Source: OCS155 cluster bacterium AG-422-J23
Lineage (GTDB): Bacteria; Actinomycetota; Acidimicrobiia; Actinomarinales; Actinomarinaceae
Assembly: GCA_003213625.1 (NCBI GenBank)
Contig: QCMT01000002.1
Span: 276,152 to 340,151, forward strand
Direction of reading: 5' to 3'
Length of the DNA: 64,000 nucleotides
Shown: positions 17,366-27,062 of the stretch, piece after piece
How positions within the stretch are numbered: the stretch's first letter is position 1
Layout of the letters: the number at the start of each line of letters is the position of its first letter
Program-made: the position numbers and the translations under genes
Notes under the pieces: generated by a model
What the model was told of the DNA's origin: nothing
What the model saw: only the letters and a program-made list of their open reading frames with translations
Databases searched by the model: none

Positions 17366-17796
17366 TGATTAATAAAATCGCTATTGCCTCTGATCATGCA
17401 GGTTTTGAATTAAAACAATTATTAATAGAATCTTTATCTTCTGATCTTGAAATTGAGGACTTAGGAACTGATAGTTTGGAACCTTGTGATTTTCCAGATT
17501 ATGCAACGAAAGTATCCGAATTCGTTTTAGACAATGAGGACACAAAGGGAGTTTTAATCTGTGGGACAGGTGTTGGCATGTCTATCGCAGCAAATAAAGT
17601 AAAAGGTATAAGAGCTTCTAATGTCACTAATGTAAAAACCGCTATTCAATCTGTTGAGCATAATGATGTAAATGTTTTATGTCTCGGTTCGGAAAATCTA
17701 GATATTGAGGCTGCAAAAGAAATAACTGAGTCATTTTTAAACTCCTCTTTTTTAAATGAGGAAAGATACATAAATAGAATTAATAAACTTAGCTAA
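17365..17796 (+). CDS. rpiB: Ribose-5-phosphate isomerase B
   Basis: A 143-residue RpiB/LacAB-family isomerase linking ribose-5-phosphate and ribulose-5-phosphate. Typical segments are IASDHAGFELKQ at the N-terminus, DFPDYA near residue 51 and the catalytic-Cys loop LICGTGVGMSIAANK near residue 71. The GTG start overlaps the fumC stop by one base. It is the last gene of this rightward run and is followed at once by the convergent pyrimidine operon. Confidence 0.94.
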   Translation: MINKIAIASDHAGFELKQLLIESLSSDLEIEDLGTDSLEPCDFPDYATKVSEFVLDNEDTKGVLICGTGVGMSIAANKVKGIRASNVTNVKTAIQSVEHNDVNVLCLGSENLDIEAAKEITESFLNSSFLNEERYINRINKLS

Positions 17797-18657
17797 TTAT
17801 GGTATAAATTTGTTTTTACCTTCAAAAACCTTTGTCCCATTTATATAGCTATAGTACTTCCTGCATTCACAGGCTAAATATTCTATATCTATTGGATTAA
17901 AACCACGTTTTGCTTCAGGCCAGTATGTTTTTTGTAGTTCAATCATTTTTTCACCAACTTCTTGGTGCGAACTTAAACCAAGATGATTTTGTAATCTATC
18001 CAGATAAGCAACAGCACCTATTCCTGTAGGAACCTCACTTTCAATTGGAATAATATCGGGTCTAAACCAAGCAATATCAATCACTGCCATGAAAATTGGA
18101 AAATCATTTTGCATTTGAAATTCTTTATTTATGTTGTTGGTTGCAGTAATTACACTTTTGTTTGATGATTTAAGAATGTTTAATAAAGAATCTTGTATCT
18201 CGTAAAATAATTTAGTTGCAGCATCAATTCTTGAGTATTGTTTACCTTTCCATGTAACAGGTTCAACCGGATATGCACTTTCATTACACCATGGATCAAT
18301 ACTTTCTAATTTATTTTTTAAGTTTTCAGGATTATTTAAATCATCAGGCGTTAAAGTATCTAAAACTTCTTGCCTATTGCACCACCTTGCAAAAAATATA
18401 GCGTTAATTAGCTTTGATGGCTCTTCATTTAAATTACCCACAAATTTAATAATTGATTTACTAACTCGGTCATCTTCTCTAAAGACATTCAAGAACCTTC
18501 CATTTTGAAAAATTTCATCTTTACTCCATGGGAAATCTTTACCATTTTCTCTTGAAATTCTTATATTTTCTCGTTCCTTACAGAAATCAAAAAAGCTTTC
18601 TACAGGATCTTCTATTTCAAGACCATCTAAAGCTGAGGCATACTTATTTTCTATCAT
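17797..18657 (-). CDS. HMUDK_hel-family protein (relative of thymine-hypermodification enzymes) at the end of the pyr operon
   Basis: A 286-residue soluble protein. The N-terminal half has FFDFCKERENIRISR, PWSKDEIF, RFLNVFREDDRVS and AIFFARWCNRQEV, the pattern of the all-helical family known from phage DNA thymine modification (HMUDK helical domain / alpha-glutamyl-putrescinyl-thymine pyrophosphorylase relatives). The C-terminal part has GIGAVAYLDRLQNHLGL and DIEYLACECRKYY. The activity of bacterial members is unknown to me. ATG 18657 follows the PRTase stop by two bases; a TTG at 18678 would extend it by seven residues. It is the ninth and last gene of the pyrimidine operon, so a nucleotide- or base-related role is likely. 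I assign the family from remembered motifs. Confidence 0.72.
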   Translation of the reverse strand: MIENKYASALDGLEIEDPVESFFDFCKERENIRISRENGKDFPWSKDEIFQNGRFLNVFREDDRVSKSIIKFVGNLNEEPSKLINAIFFARWCNRQEVLDTLTPDDLNNPENLKNKLESIDPWCNESAYPVEPVTWKGKQYSRIDAATKLFYEIQDSLLNILKSSNKSVITATNNINKEFQMQNDFPIFMAVIDIAWFRPDIIPIESEVPTGIGAVAYLDRLQNHLGLSSHQEVGEKMIELQKTYWPEAKRGFNPIDIEYLACECRKYYSYINGTKVFEGKNKFIP

Positions 18658-18659
18658 CT

Positions 18660-19016
18660 TTATATTGATAACTGCCAAATTGCTTTTACCCAGTCATCTT
18701 GAATTTCATTTCTAGCAAATACAACAATACCTAATGCTCCATCTTCATAGACTTCTCTCATAGAAGTACCAGTTGTATAAACGTCATCACAAATTAGTAA
18801 TGGATCTGTATCATTATTTGAACAGTAAGGTTTTAATGCTTTTTCAAAAGGTATACCGCCACGTGGAATACCTTTGACATCTCTAAAAGTCATTTTCTCA
18901 CTAACTATTTTTGCCAATGCTTCGTAATCATTTTCATCTAGTGCATCACATTCCACTTTCCATGTAAGTGGTAAGCCAGCATGAGAGATGAAATCTTCTT
19001 TAATAAATAAATTCAT
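18660..19016 (-). CDS. Short phosphoribosyltransferase, probably in the PyrE position
   Basis: A 118-residue type I PRTase. The PRPP-binding motif LLICDDVYTTGTSM is intact, and GIPRGGIPFEKAL is the PPi loop. It is far shorter than standard orotate phosphoribosyltransferase (about 200 residues) and resembles small phage-like PRTases that begin 'DFxSHAGLPLxWKxECDAL'. ATG 19016 overlaps the pyrD stop (ATGA), which decides the start. No other pyrE is present in the operon, so it may make OMP from orotate; alternatively it acts on another base together with the HMUDK_hel-family protein that follows. Confidence 0.8.
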   Translation of the reverse strand: MNLFIKEDFISHAGLPLTWKVECDALDENDYEALAKIVSEKMTFRDVKGIPRGGIPFEKALKPYCSNNDTDPLLICDDVYTTGTSMREVYEDGALGIVVFARNEIQDDWVKAIWQLSI

Positions 19017-19690
19017 ATTAACTTTCTCAATTTTAGTGGATTGAAACAAACAGTACCCAAACTAATATGATCGGCACCAATATTTTTGTAATACTCTATA
19101 TCTTTTAGAGAATCAATACCTCCACCTGCAATAACGTCAATATCAGGATAAGAATCTTTTATGTGTTTAACAAACTTTGAAGTATATGGGATCAACTCTT
19201 TACCACTTAGCCCTCCTTTATCTATTGGCAATGTATTGCATGCATGAATCTGTTTGAATCTAAATTTGTTGATGTACTCATCCAATTCCTGAAAAGTAGT
19301 AAGTGGCGAAATTTTTCCTATGTACCAGTTTCTTGTATCTGGCTCAAAATCTTCAATTCCGTCAATGTAATGTGCGTCTATATTTGGACATGACATATTG
19401 ACTTCAATATTGAAATCATTTGGTATTTTTTCCGCAAATAATCTCCAGTCATCTTTTTCTATTCCTGCAATTGAAAAAACTTCACCAGTCTTATGTTTAG
19501 GAAGCCCAATTGTTAAACCAGGATTTCTTAAACCAATTTTGTTAACCCATCCACGTTTTGTATATCGTAAAGTTTTAACTATTTGAACAATTCGACCTGT
19601 TCTTTTTTCAACGGTCCAACTACCAGATACAGAAATAGTGTTTTTAGTCTTTATATAGTTTCCAAAAGGTGCTGCAATAAATTTGTTCAT
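19013..19690 (-). CDS. pyrD: Short dihydroorotate dehydrogenase-like flavoprotein
   Basis: A 225-residue FMN barrel protein related to dihydroorotate dehydrogenase, about 80 residues shorter than usual (about 310). Conserved parts are NKIGLRNPG near residue 50, NMSCPN near residue 97 (its Cys matches the class 1 catalytic base), GGLSGKEL, and the FMN phosphate site VIAGGGI with GADHISLGT. It should oxidise dihydroorotate to orotate; the electron acceptor is not evident. It lies between pyrF and the short PRTase with ATGA overlaps on both sides. It is compact rather than broken. Confidence 0.83.
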   Translation of the reverse strand: MNKFIAAPFGNYIKTKNTISVSGSWTVEKRTGRIVQIVKTLRYTKRGWVNKIGLRNPGLTIGLPKHKTGEVFSIAGIEKDDWRLFAEKIPNDFNIEVNMSCPNIDAHYIDGIEDFEPDTRNWYIGKISPLTTFQELDEYINKFRFKQIHACNTLPIDKGGLSGKELIPYTSKFVKHIKDSYPDIDVIAGGGIDSLKDIEYYKNIGADHISLGTVCFNPLKLRKLI

Positions 19691-20325
19691 ACTTCTAATT
19701 CATTTATTACCATTGAAGGATTATTTTTAATTGATCGTCCCATAACAATATATTTTGCTCCAAGATCGATAGCCTTTTTAGGAGTAGTTATGTTTTTTTG
19801 ATCTCCATGTAAATCATTTTCTAATCTAATCCCTGGTGTAACAATTAGATCAAATAAATTTGTTGTATTAGCAATTTCAGATGCTGGGCAAATAACGCCT
19901 TCTAAATTTGAGTCTTTAGCTATTTGAAACTCATCTTTAACAATCTTGCTTGTATTTGAATCAACTGATTTACTTGTTAAAGCACTACTGACTCCAAGAA
20001 GATTTAAATCTTTACTTTTTTTATCCACAGCTTCTGATAATGCTTCTTTCCCAGATGATATATGTAAAGTTAAATAGTCTGCTCCAATATTTGAAACTGA
20101 AGCGGCTGCTTCACCTACAGTGTTTGGGATATCATGTAGTTTTAAATCTAAGAAAACAACCCACCCATCATTTTTAAGTTGTTCAACGCATGAAGGGCCT
20201 TCGGAAGTAAAAAGTTCTAATCCAACTTTTACCCCATAAATATGATCCTTTAAGACATCTAATTGTTCTTTAAATTCTTTTAGGGACTTACCATCTAGTG
20301 CAAAGAAAATTGGTTTAACTGACAT
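19687..20325 (-). CDS. pyrF: Orotidine 5'-phosphate decarboxylase
   Basis: A 212-residue enzyme converting OMP to UMP, the last step of the pathway. The catalytic [11 protein letters not shown] (DxKxxD) lies near residue 61, and IVTPGIR and IVMGRSI are the phosphate-binding loops. ATG 20325 is chosen over the upstream in-frame codon because GGAGG lies nine bases before it. The start overlaps the carB end by 11 bases and the end overlaps pyrD (ATGA). Confidence 0.95.
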   Translation of the reverse strand: MSVKPIFFALDGKSLKEFKEQLDVLKDHIYGVKVGLELFTSEGPSCVEQLKNDGWVVFLDLKLHDIPNTVGEAAASVSNIGADYLTLHISSGKEALSEAVDKKSKDLNLLGVSSALTSKSVDSNTSKIVKDEFQIAKDSNLEGVICPASEIANTTNLFDLIVTPGIRLENDLHGDQKNITTPKKAIDLGAKYIVMGRSIKNNPSMVINELEV

Positions 20326-23300
20326 CTTGTATAACCTCCAGATCATCTAACACTAAGTTCTGATTTAGAAATGCTTCAATGAATGCATCAGCTTCTCTTA
20401 CAGACGAAACAACCGCCACTCCAGTTTCATGTGATAAACGTCTAATTTTCCAACCATCTGACAATTCATTTGCATATGTTGGTGTATTGATTACTAAAGA
20501 AACTAATTTATCTTCAATTATTGTTAACGAAGTTTGTCCTAAATCATCAGCTTTACCAACTATTACTGAATCAATACCATTAGTTTTAAGAAATTTTCCT
20601 GTTCCTTCAGTTGAGTAAAGTGTGAAGCCAAGTTCAAGATATTTATTTACTGTCTTAATAAAATTTGGCTTTTCGCTGTCACTTAAAGTTACAAATATAC
20701 CTTTCTCTTTATTATTAATTTCTACACCTGCAGCAGCATATGCTTTATTTAATGCAGTACCAAACTCTTTTCCAACCCCTAATACTTCACCAGTTGCTTT
20801 CATTTCAGGTCCTAACAAAGTGTCTTCAGCTGGAAATCTAGACCATGGAAATATAGCCTTTTTAATTGCTACTTTATTTGATGAGCTACTCAAGTATTTA
20901 GTCTTATTTCTAACTTCATCAATTGAATAACCAAGCATTAATAATGTTCCAGCTTTAATAATTTGATTTCCCGTTACTTTTGCAACGAATGGCATTGTTC
21001 TTGATGCTCTAGGGTTCGCTTCTAATATGAATAATTCTTCATCTTTAATGGCAAATTGTATATTTAGAAGTCCCTTTACATTTAGACCTAAAGCAAGCTG
21101 TTTACTTTTTTCCTCTATTTCTTTCAACATTTCCTCACTAACACTATAAGGAGGAATGACTGCTGTAGAATCACCACTATGTACTCCAGCAGGCTCAAGA
21201 TGTTCTAAAATTCCAGCTATATAAACCTCTTTTCCATCAGAAATTAAGTCAACATCAATCTCAATAGTCTCAGTTAAAAATTGATCAACCAATAGAGGAC
21301 CAGATTTAAATGGATTACCATCTTCATCTGCACTTGCTAATATATCCAAATAATTTTCAAGTTCTTCATCAGTTTGAACAACCCTCATGGCTCTTCCGCC
21401 TAATACATAACTAGGCCGTAACAAGACTGGAAAACCTATTTCTTTTACAGCTTCAACTAGTTCGTTCTCATTTTTTGCAATTTTAGATTCTGGTTGTCGA
21501 ATATTCTGATCCAAACATAGTTTTTGAAATAGGTCTCTATCTTCAGTTTTGTCAATTACATCTAATGATGACCCAGCAATATTAAAACCTTCTTTGGATA
21601 TATTTTTTGCAAGTTTTAATGGAGTTTGACCTCCAAGTTGAATTATTACCGAATCAGGCTGCTCTCTATTTAGTACAGATTTTACTTCTCTCCATGTAAG
21701 AGGCTCGAAATATAGTTTATCTGCAGTATCGTAATCTGTAGAAACCGTTTCCGGATTTGAGTTTATCATTATTGCTTCAAATCCATTTTCTTTTAATGAA
21801 CTGATTCCATGAACACAACAATAATCAAATTCAATTCCTTGGCCAATTCTATTTGGACCCGATCCAATAACTACAACCTTTTTTTTGTTGGTTGTTGTAT
21901 CGTCGTTACTCACACCATTTGTTGAATACAAGTAAGGTGTTTTGGACTCGAACTCCGCAGAACATGTATCAACTAACTTATAAACTCTATTACTTTCCAA
22001 TTCATTTTTAGACTCTTTATTATCAAGATCTTCTTCCGTCCATCCAAGCATTTTGAGAACAGAGGATGGAGTATTTTCAGGGTTAACATTAAAACTTTTT
22101 TCAATTTCTTGTAAAAACCATATATCTACCGAAGATATTTTTGCAATGTCTTCAAGTGGCCAGTTTCTTCTAATCGCCTCAAGGATTGCAAAAATTCTTC
22201 TAGGTCTAGGTGTCCTGATTTCATCTTGTAGAATTTCTTTTGGCATTCCTATAAACCTATTGTCTATATTTCTTATTCCTGATTTACCAATTTCAAGGGA
22301 CCTAATAGCTTTAGTTAAGCTTTCTGTAAAAGTAGAAGCTATTGACATAACTTCACCCACACTCTGCATTGATGTGCCTAATATGTCATCTGTTGATGGA
22401 AATTTTGGAAAATCAAATCTAGGAATTTTAACCACAACATAATCTTGGACAGGTTCAAAACTAGCAGGTGTTGTTCCAGTTATGTCATTTTCAAGTTCAG
22501 TTAAGTTGTAACCTACAGCTAACAGAGCAGCAAACTTGGCAATAGGAAATCCAGTTGCTTTTGAAGCCAGAGCAGAGGACCTTGAGACCCTCGGATTCAT
22601 CTCAATAATTCTTCTATCACCATTTTCAGGGTTTATAGCAAATTGCACATTGCTACCACCAGTTGCTATTCCAATAGTGTCCAAACAAAGTAGTGCCTCA
22701 TCCCTCATAGTTTGATATTCTTTATCAGATAATGTTTGAATAGGAGCAACTGTTATTGAGTCTCCAGTATGGACACCCATGGGATCAAAATTTTCTATTC
22801 CGCAAACAATTACACCATTACCATCACTATCTCTCATTACTTCAAGTTCGAATTCTTTCCATCCATAAATTGATTCTTCAATTAAGACTTCCTGAGTAGG
22901 AGAAGCATTAAACGCGTCAGATAATTTTGATTTAAAGTCTTCTTCATTATTGACTACACTTGTTCCACCACCACCAAGAATAAATGATGGTCTTAGCATT
23001 AATGGAAAACCAATTTCTTTACTAGCCTTTATTCCCTCATCAAAAGACTTAGCATAAGTTGCCTTAAGTGTTTTAATACCAACTCCATCCATAGCTTCTT
23101 TAAATTTCCATCTGTTTTCTGCAATCTCAATAGCATTGGCCGAGGCTCCAAGAAGTTCCACATTATTTTCTTTTAAAACACCACTTTTTTCTAATTCAAT
23201 CGATAAGTTAAGTGCAGTTTGTCCTCCTAATGTTGGTAAAACAGCATCAGGCTTTTCTATTTCGATTATTTTTTTTAGGTAGTCGTCAGTTAAAGGCTCG

Positions 23301-23497
23301 ATGTATGTGGCATGCGCCATTTCTGGATCTGTCATAATAGTTGCTGGATTTGAATTAACTAGAATTACACGAAATCCTTCTTTTTTAAGTGCTTTAGCTG
23401 CTTGAGATCCTGAATAATCAAACTCGCAAGCTTGACCTATAACAATTGGTCCCGAACCAATTATCAAAATACTCTTAATTTCTTTATTTTTTGGCAT
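20315..23497 (-). CDS. carB: Carbamoyl-phosphate synthase large subunit
   Basis: A 1060-residue enzyme with the full CarB layout: two ATP-grasp halves (each beginning with a GSGP(I/N) nucleotide loop, [21 protein letters not shown]-like and [19 protein letters not shown]-like), an oligomerisation region between, and a C-terminal MGS-like allosteric domain ([20 protein letters not shown]). It makes carbamoyl phosphate for pyrimidine and arginine synthesis. ATG 23497 (MPKNKEIKS) is the natural start; the gene overlaps carA by 14 bases. Confidence 0.97.
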   Translation of the reverse strand: MPKNKEIKSILIIGSGPIVIGQACEFDYSGSQAAKALKKEGFRVILVNSNPATIMTDPEMAHATYIEPLTDDYLKKIIEIEKPDAVLPTLGGQTALNLSIELEKSGVLKENNVELLGASANAIEIAENRWKFKEAMDGVGIKTLKATYAKSFDEGIKASKEIGFPLMLRPSFILGGGGTSVVNNEEDFKSKLSDAFNASPTQEVLIEESIYGWKEFELEVMRDSDGNGVIVCGIENFDPMGVHTGDSITVAPIQTLSDKEYQTMRDEALLCLDTIGIATGGSNVQFAINPENGDRRIIEMNPRVSRSSALASKATGFPIAKFAALLAVGYNLTELENDITGTTPASFEPVQDYVVVKIPRFDFPKFPSTDDILGTSMQSVGEVMSIASTFTESLTKAIRSLEIGKSGIRNIDNRFIGMPKEILQDEIRTPRPRRIFAILEAIRRNWPLEDIAKISSVDIWFLQEIEKSFNVNPENTPSSVLKMLGWTEEDLDNKESKNELESNRVYKLVDTCSAEFESKTPYLYSTNGVSNDDTTTNKKKVVVIGSGPNRIGQGIEFDYCCVHGISSLKENGFEAIMINSNPETVSTDYDTADKLYFEPLTWREVKSVLNREQPDSVIIQLGGQTPLKLAKNISKEGFNIAGSSLDVIDKTEDRDLFQKLCLDQNIRQPESKIAKNENELVEAVKEIGFPVLLRPSYVLGGRAMRVVQTDEELENYLDILASADEDGNPFKSGPLLVDQFLTETIEIDVDLISDGKEVYIAGILEHLEPAGVHSGDSTAVIPPYSVSEEMLKEIEEKSKQLALGLNVKGLLNIQFAIKDEELFILEANPRASRTMPFVAKVTGNQIIKAGTLLMLGYSIDEVRNKTKYLSSSSNKVAIKKAIFPWSRFPAEDTLLGPEMKATGEVLGVGKEFGTALNKAYAAAGVEINNKEKGIFVTLSDSEKPNFIKTVNKYLELGFTLYSTEGTGKFLKTNGIDSVIVGKADDLGQTSLTIIEDKLVSLVINTPTYANELSDGWKIRRLSHETGVAVVSSVREADAFIEAFLNQNLVLDDLEVIQDVS

Positions 23498-24584
23498 AGT
23501 TATTCTCAATCATTTCAAAAAAAGGATTAAAAATTTGTAATCCATCAGTTGTACCAGGTCCTGATTCTGGATGAAATTGAACTGAGTACGCCATGGAATC
23601 CCAAAGACTAATTCCTTCATTTGTTCCATCATTTAAATTCCTTGCAAAGACACTAATGTTTCCAAAATTTTCATGCTCAAACCCATCTTCAAACTCCTCA
23701 ATAGAAAAACCATGGTTCTGTGCGGTTATTAGTGCTTTTTTTATTCCTTCTATTTCAACTGGGTGATTTGAACCATGATGACCAAATTGCATTTTTTTAA
23801 CTTTAAGACCACAAGCCAAAGCAAGTATTTGATGACCAAGACAAATTCCAAATATTGGAAGTTTTCCTATAAGGTTTTGAACGGTATCTATTACTGTAAG
23901 CAATGATCTTGGGTCACCTGGTCCGTTCGAAATTAAAAGACCTTTTAAATTCATTTTTATAATCTCTTTTGATGTCGTAGAGGGGGAGATCATTACAACT
24001 TTGTAATCATGGTCTTCAAGCACTTTTATAATGCTTCTTTTAGCTCCAAGATCTATAATTCCAATCTTTCCTTCAGTTGGAGTGTTTTCATTATTCTGGT
24101 TTCCTGCAGTCATTGCTGAACTGTCACCAAGAATATTTTTTGCTTTTGATAAAATTTCCTTTAAATCTCTTGTATCAACATCTATACCAAGTGCAAACAT
24201 GCTCGAACCGTTGTCTCTTAGATATTTTGTTATATTTCTTACATCAAATCCACCACTGTATGGAATCTCATATTCTTTCAACCATGACGTTATTGATTTC
24301 TCAGATCTCCATGAAGATGGAGTGTTTGTAAAAGAATTTCCAATTGCTGCTTCAATTTTTGGTTTATTGGATTCAAAATCATTTTTTGACATACCGTAAT
24401 TTCCTATATGTGAGGAAGTAAAAGTTACAATCTGATTTATATATGATGGATCACTTAATATTTCGACAAACCCAGTCATTGCTGTGTTGAAAATAAGTTC
24501 TCCAGTTGTTGGCTCAAATATTTCAGTTGTCCAACCTAGAAATTCATCACCATTTTGATTGAGAAGAATTGCTTTTTTATACAT
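23484..24584 (-). CDS. carA: Carbamoyl-phosphate synthase small (glutaminase) subunit
   Basis: A 366-residue class I glutamine amidotransferase that supplies ammonia to CarB. The N-terminal CPSase_sm domain contains [11 protein letters not shown]-like sequence (here [12 protein letters not shown]) and the GATase domain has the nucleophile Cys in [15 protein letters not shown] and His/Glu in [15 protein letters not shown] 24584 is preferred over an upstream TTG (24602) because the family starts 'M.K.A.L.L..G..F.G'. It overlaps pyrC by eight bases. Confidence 0.96.
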   Translation of the reverse strand: MYKKAILLNQNGDEFLGWTTEIFEPTTGELIFNTAMTGFVEILSDPSYINQIVTFTSSHIGNYGMSKNDFESNKPKIEAAIGNSFTNTPSSWRSEKSITSWLKEYEIPYSGGFDVRNITKYLRDNGSSMFALGIDVDTRDLKEILSKAKNILGDSSAMTAGNQNNENTPTEGKIGIIDLGAKRSIIKVLEDHDYKVVMISPSTTSKEIIKMNLKGLLISNGPGDPRSLLTVIDTVQNLIGKLPIFGICLGHQILALACGLKVKKMQFGHHGSNHPVEIEGIKKALITAQNHGFSIEEFEDGFEHENFGNISVFARNLNDGTNEGISLWDSMAYSVQFHPESGPGTTDGLQIFNPFFEMIENNYAKK

Positions 24585-25632
24585 CTGAAAGAACCCTTTC
24601 AATTTCTATATTTTCATTTTCAAATAATGAATTTTTGAATTTTGATTTTGTAATAAAAACTGACTTTGATTTCTTCCATGTATTTATCGTCTTGGGAATT
24701 TCGTAACCAAGTTCATAGAGTATTTTTGTAGGATTTACGACTAAAAATTTCAACATTTGATCTATATCAAAAATATTTGAACTATAAATCAAGGGAAAAG
24801 CGGATTCAAGACCAACAACGCCACGATTAGCATCCTTAAAAGGCACATTTTTAGTTTCTGCTTTATGAGGTGCGTGATCTGTAGCAATGACATCTATAAT
24901 TTCAGACTGTAAGCCATCAACCAATCCCTCTCTGTCCTTTTCAGTTCTGAGGGGCGGGTACATCTTAAATAGTCCATTATTTGTGTCTAAATTTTCATTA
25001 TTTAGAAGTATATGATGTGGTGTTACTTCCGCAGTTACAGGAAGACCCTCTTGTTTTGCTTTTTTTATCAGCTGAACACTTTCAAAAGTTGAAAGGTGCT
25101 GAGCATGGTATCTTGTCCCGTATTTTTCAGATAAACTTAAGTCTCTTTCAAGAACTTCCAACTCCTCATCATTATTTATTGGAATCAAGTCACTATCACT
25201 ATTTGGCGGAGCAATATCACCAGGCTTGGAGTGACAACTTTTTTCACAATGTTGAAAGACTGCACCACCAAGTTTGCTAATTTGTTTAAATGCCTCATCA
25301 GCTAAATGATCATCAATTAAAGATTTTCCATCATCTGAAAAAATTGTGATACCGTTTTCAACGAATTCTTTATAATTAACAAGTTCTTTTCCTTCTAAAT
25401 TTTTGGTCAATGAACCAACACGGTGTACCTTTGTTTTTAATTTTTTGTCTATTTCCTCTGCAATTCTTAGGTTTTTGATTGAGTCAATAGGTATTTCAGA
25501 ATTTGGCATTGCGAGTATTGTTGAGAAGCCACCATTAATTGCTGAATCATCGATATCGATGAAAGGAAATTTATTATCGTCAGGATATCTTGTATGGGTA
25601 TGTAGATCGATAAATCCAGGAATTTCAATCAT
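24577..25632 (-). CDS. pyrC: Dihydroorotase, lacking the usual N-terminal strand domain
   Basis: A 351-residue zinc amidohydrolase closing carbamoyl-aspartate to dihydroorotate. Metal and active-site residues are visible: HxH in FIDLHTHTRYP at residues 7-16, FSDDG, H in FQHCE, HAQHLST, and D in IATDHAPH. Class I dihydroorotases normally carry about 50 residues before the HxH strand that form, with the C-terminus, a small beta-sandwich; here the barrel begins at residue 1. The start overlaps the pyrB stop (ATGA) and no earlier in-frame start suits, so the short form seems genuine. Confidence 0.93.
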   Translation of the reverse strand: MIEIPGFIDLHTHTRYPDDNKFPFIDIDDSAINGGFSTILAMPNSEIPIDSIKNLRIAEEIDKKLKTKVHRVGSLTKNLEGKELVNYKEFVENGITIFSDDGKSLIDDHLADEAFKQISKLGGAVFQHCEKSCHSKPGDIAPPNSDSDLIPINNDEELEVLERDLSLSEKYGTRYHAQHLSTFESVQLIKKAKQEGLPVTAEVTPHHILLNNENLDTNNGLFKMYPPLRTEKDREGLVDGLQSEIIDVIATDHAPHKAETKNVPFKDANRGVVGLESAFPLIYSSNIFDIDQMLKFLVVNPTKILYELGYEIPKTINTWKKSKSVFITKSKFKNSLFENENIEIERVLSDV

Positions 25633-26507
25633 ATTTCATCCCTCACATATTTGAAGGTTGTAACTCGTGAAGGTATTGCGTGTAAAAGCTGGTCCTTATA
25701 TTTTATTTTGCTATCTTCAATAGCTTCTTTAGAAATCTCAATACCAATATTGATTGGCATTGGATGAAGAACAGCCAAATCACTTTGTGATTTACCTAAA
25801 ACTTCTTTTGTAAGTTGATAACTATTTATGTATTCGTCAAAGTTTAGTTCTTCATTGTCTTGTAATCTTTCTTTCTGTATTCTTAGAAGTTCTATTGCGT
25901 TAGAATTTTCAAATACTTCATCCCATGATTCATAAATTTCAAGGTCATTTTTATTGTCAGGTAATAGTTTTTTATCTGTAAAAACACCAACTTTGAATCC
26001 TAATATATTTAGGAGCTGTCTTCCGGATTCAAAAACTCTTGAATGTTTTACGTCTCCAACATAAGTTACAGGGGTACGTTTTTCATTGATTTTATTCAGG
26101 CTATATAGTGTAGATATATCAATCAATGCTTGAGTTGGATGAGATTTATTTCCAAAACCAGCACTTATAATACTGATGTTTTTAAATTCTCGATAATCAT
26201 CGATATTATTTTCTTTTGTCCTTAATACTAAAACTTCAATACCCATAGAAACATATGTCTCTATCTCATGTTTAAGAATTTCCCCTTTTTGTTTCGCCGA
26301 TACTACATCTGAAGATTCGAAAGTTTTAATTCCAAGTTTTTCTGCTGCTATCGCAAAAGAAAGCCTTGTTCTTGTTGAAGGTTCGTCAAACTTCAAGAGC
26401 GCTAAAGAATCTAGATTTTCTGATTTAAATTCAAGACTTCTGGTTTTTTCAATTAGATTTTCTAAATGGTTTTTATTTACATCTTGAAAATCTAAAAGAT
26501 GTCTCAT
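25629..26507 (-). CDS. pyrB: Aspartate carbamoyltransferase catalytic subunit
   Basis: A 292-residue transcarbamoylase making carbamoyl-aspartate. Carbamoyl-phosphate motif FDEPSTRTRLSF lies near residue 40 and SHPTQALIDISTLY near residue 125; VLHPMPIN is the aspartate loop region. No regulatory PyrI subunit is encoded nearby, so feedback control is probably through PyrR and CarB. It follows pyrR by two bases and overlaps pyrC. Confidence 0.95.
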   Translation of the reverse strand: MRHLLDFQDVNKNHLENLIEKTRSLEFKSENLDSLALLKFDEPSTRTRLSFAIAAEKLGIKTFESSDVVSAKQKGEILKHEIETYVSMGIEVLVLRTKENNIDDYREFKNISIISAGFGNKSHPTQALIDISTLYSLNKINEKRTPVTYVGDVKHSRVFESGRQLLNILGFKVGVFTDKKLLPDNKNDLEIYESWDEVFENSNAIELLRIQKERLQDNEELNFDEYINSYQLTKEVLGKSQSDLAVLHPMPINIGIEISKEAIEDSKIKYKDQLLHAIPSRVTTFKYVRDEI

Positions 26508-26509
26508 CT

Positions 26510-26986
26510 CTATGTAACCTCGACCTTATCTTCATTATCTATTTCTTTCAAAAAAACAGAGACATACTCGTCTTGATTTGTCGGTATATTTTTACCAACA
26601 AATTTAGGCGTGATAGGCAGTTCTCTGTGTCCTCGGTCAATAAGACATAAAAGTGAAATAGATTTTGGTCGTCCAGAGTACATTACTGCTTCAATAGATG
26701 CCCTTAACGTTCTACCTGTATAAATAACGTCGTCAATTAATATCACCTCTCTATTTTCTGGTGATATATCAAGAGTATTTTTCTCTAAGTTTTTATCTAA
26801 ATCATCTCTAAATGGTAAGTAATCCACTTTTCCTAAGTCATGTTTAAAATTTTCTCCTGATAAATTATTTGATATTCTTTGAGCTAAAAGGTCGCCTCTT
26901 TTTGGTATACCTAATAAGTATGGATTATCTGTGTTTGATTCAATGATTTCTTTACTGAGGCGGAATAGAATTTTATCTATTGTCAT
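26510..26986 (-). CDS. pyrR: Pyrimidine operon regulator / uracil phosphoribosyltransferase PyrR
   Basis: A 158-residue PRTase-fold RNA-binding regulator. The PRPP motif VILIDDVIYTGRTLRA is intact, and SISLLCLIDRGHRELPI and FVGKNIPT are PyrR hallmarks. PyrR senses UMP and binds an RNA hairpin in pyr mRNA; some members also convert uracil to UMP. It is first in the operon, with AAAGGA four bases from its ATG and a candidate PyrR-binding loop directly before that ribosome binding site. It is the only clear gene regulator in the window. Confidence 0.95.
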   Translation of the reverse strand: MTIDKILFRLSKEIIESNTDNPYLLGIPKRGDLLAQRISNNLSGENFKHDLGKVDYLPFRDDLDKNLEKNTLDISPENREVILIDDVIYTGRTLRASIEAVMYSGRPKSISLLCLIDRGHRELPITPKFVGKNIPTNQDEYVSVFLKEIDNEDKVEVT

Positions 26987-26996
26987 TTTATCCTTT

Positions 26997-27014
26997 CAAT
27001 GCTCGCTGACATTG
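26997..27014 (-). promoter_or_regulatory. Candidate PyrR-binding RNA hairpin over the pyrR ribosome binding site
   Basis: Read on the minus strand: stem CAATG, bulged T, C, loop AGCGA, G, stem CATTG, followed at once by AAAGGA and the pyrR ATG. Known PyrR loops have the form AR-U(bulge)-CC-NGNGA-GG-YU; here the lower R-Y pair, the U bulge and the NGNGA loop match, but there is one C-G pair instead of two. Binding would cover the ribosome site, as in mycobacterial translational control. No U-run follows, so it is not a terminator. Confidence 0.5.
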
Positions 27015-27034
27015 TTTAAAGCTATATTTATATT

Positions 27035-27059
27035 ACCAAACTTGTTGAATACGTTTGGT
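27035..27059 (-). repeat. Inverted repeat between the nucleoside permease gene and pyrR
   Basis: ACCAAAC (27035-27041) and GTTTGGT (27053-27059) form a 7-bp stem with an 11-base loop. It sits right after the permease stop but has no U-run, so termination would be weak at best. It may be part of the pyr leader. Confidence 0.4.
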
Positions 27060-27062
27060 TAA

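Noticed and set aside
19013-19690. Short pyrD as a decaying pseudogene
   Set aside because: The catalytic Cys, FMN loops and tight ATGA junctions on both sides are intact, so it is a compact working gene rather than a remnant.
24031-24399. Plus-strand open frame of 122 codons opposite carA
   Set aside because: It is antisense to a complete, motif-confirmed CarA frame, has no start signal and no recognisable protein pattern. Many similar shadow frames occur opposite AT-rich genes here.
27035-27059. Hairpin after the permease gene as a rho-independent terminator
   Set aside because: The stem is only 7 bp with an 11-base loop and no U-run follows on the minus strand.
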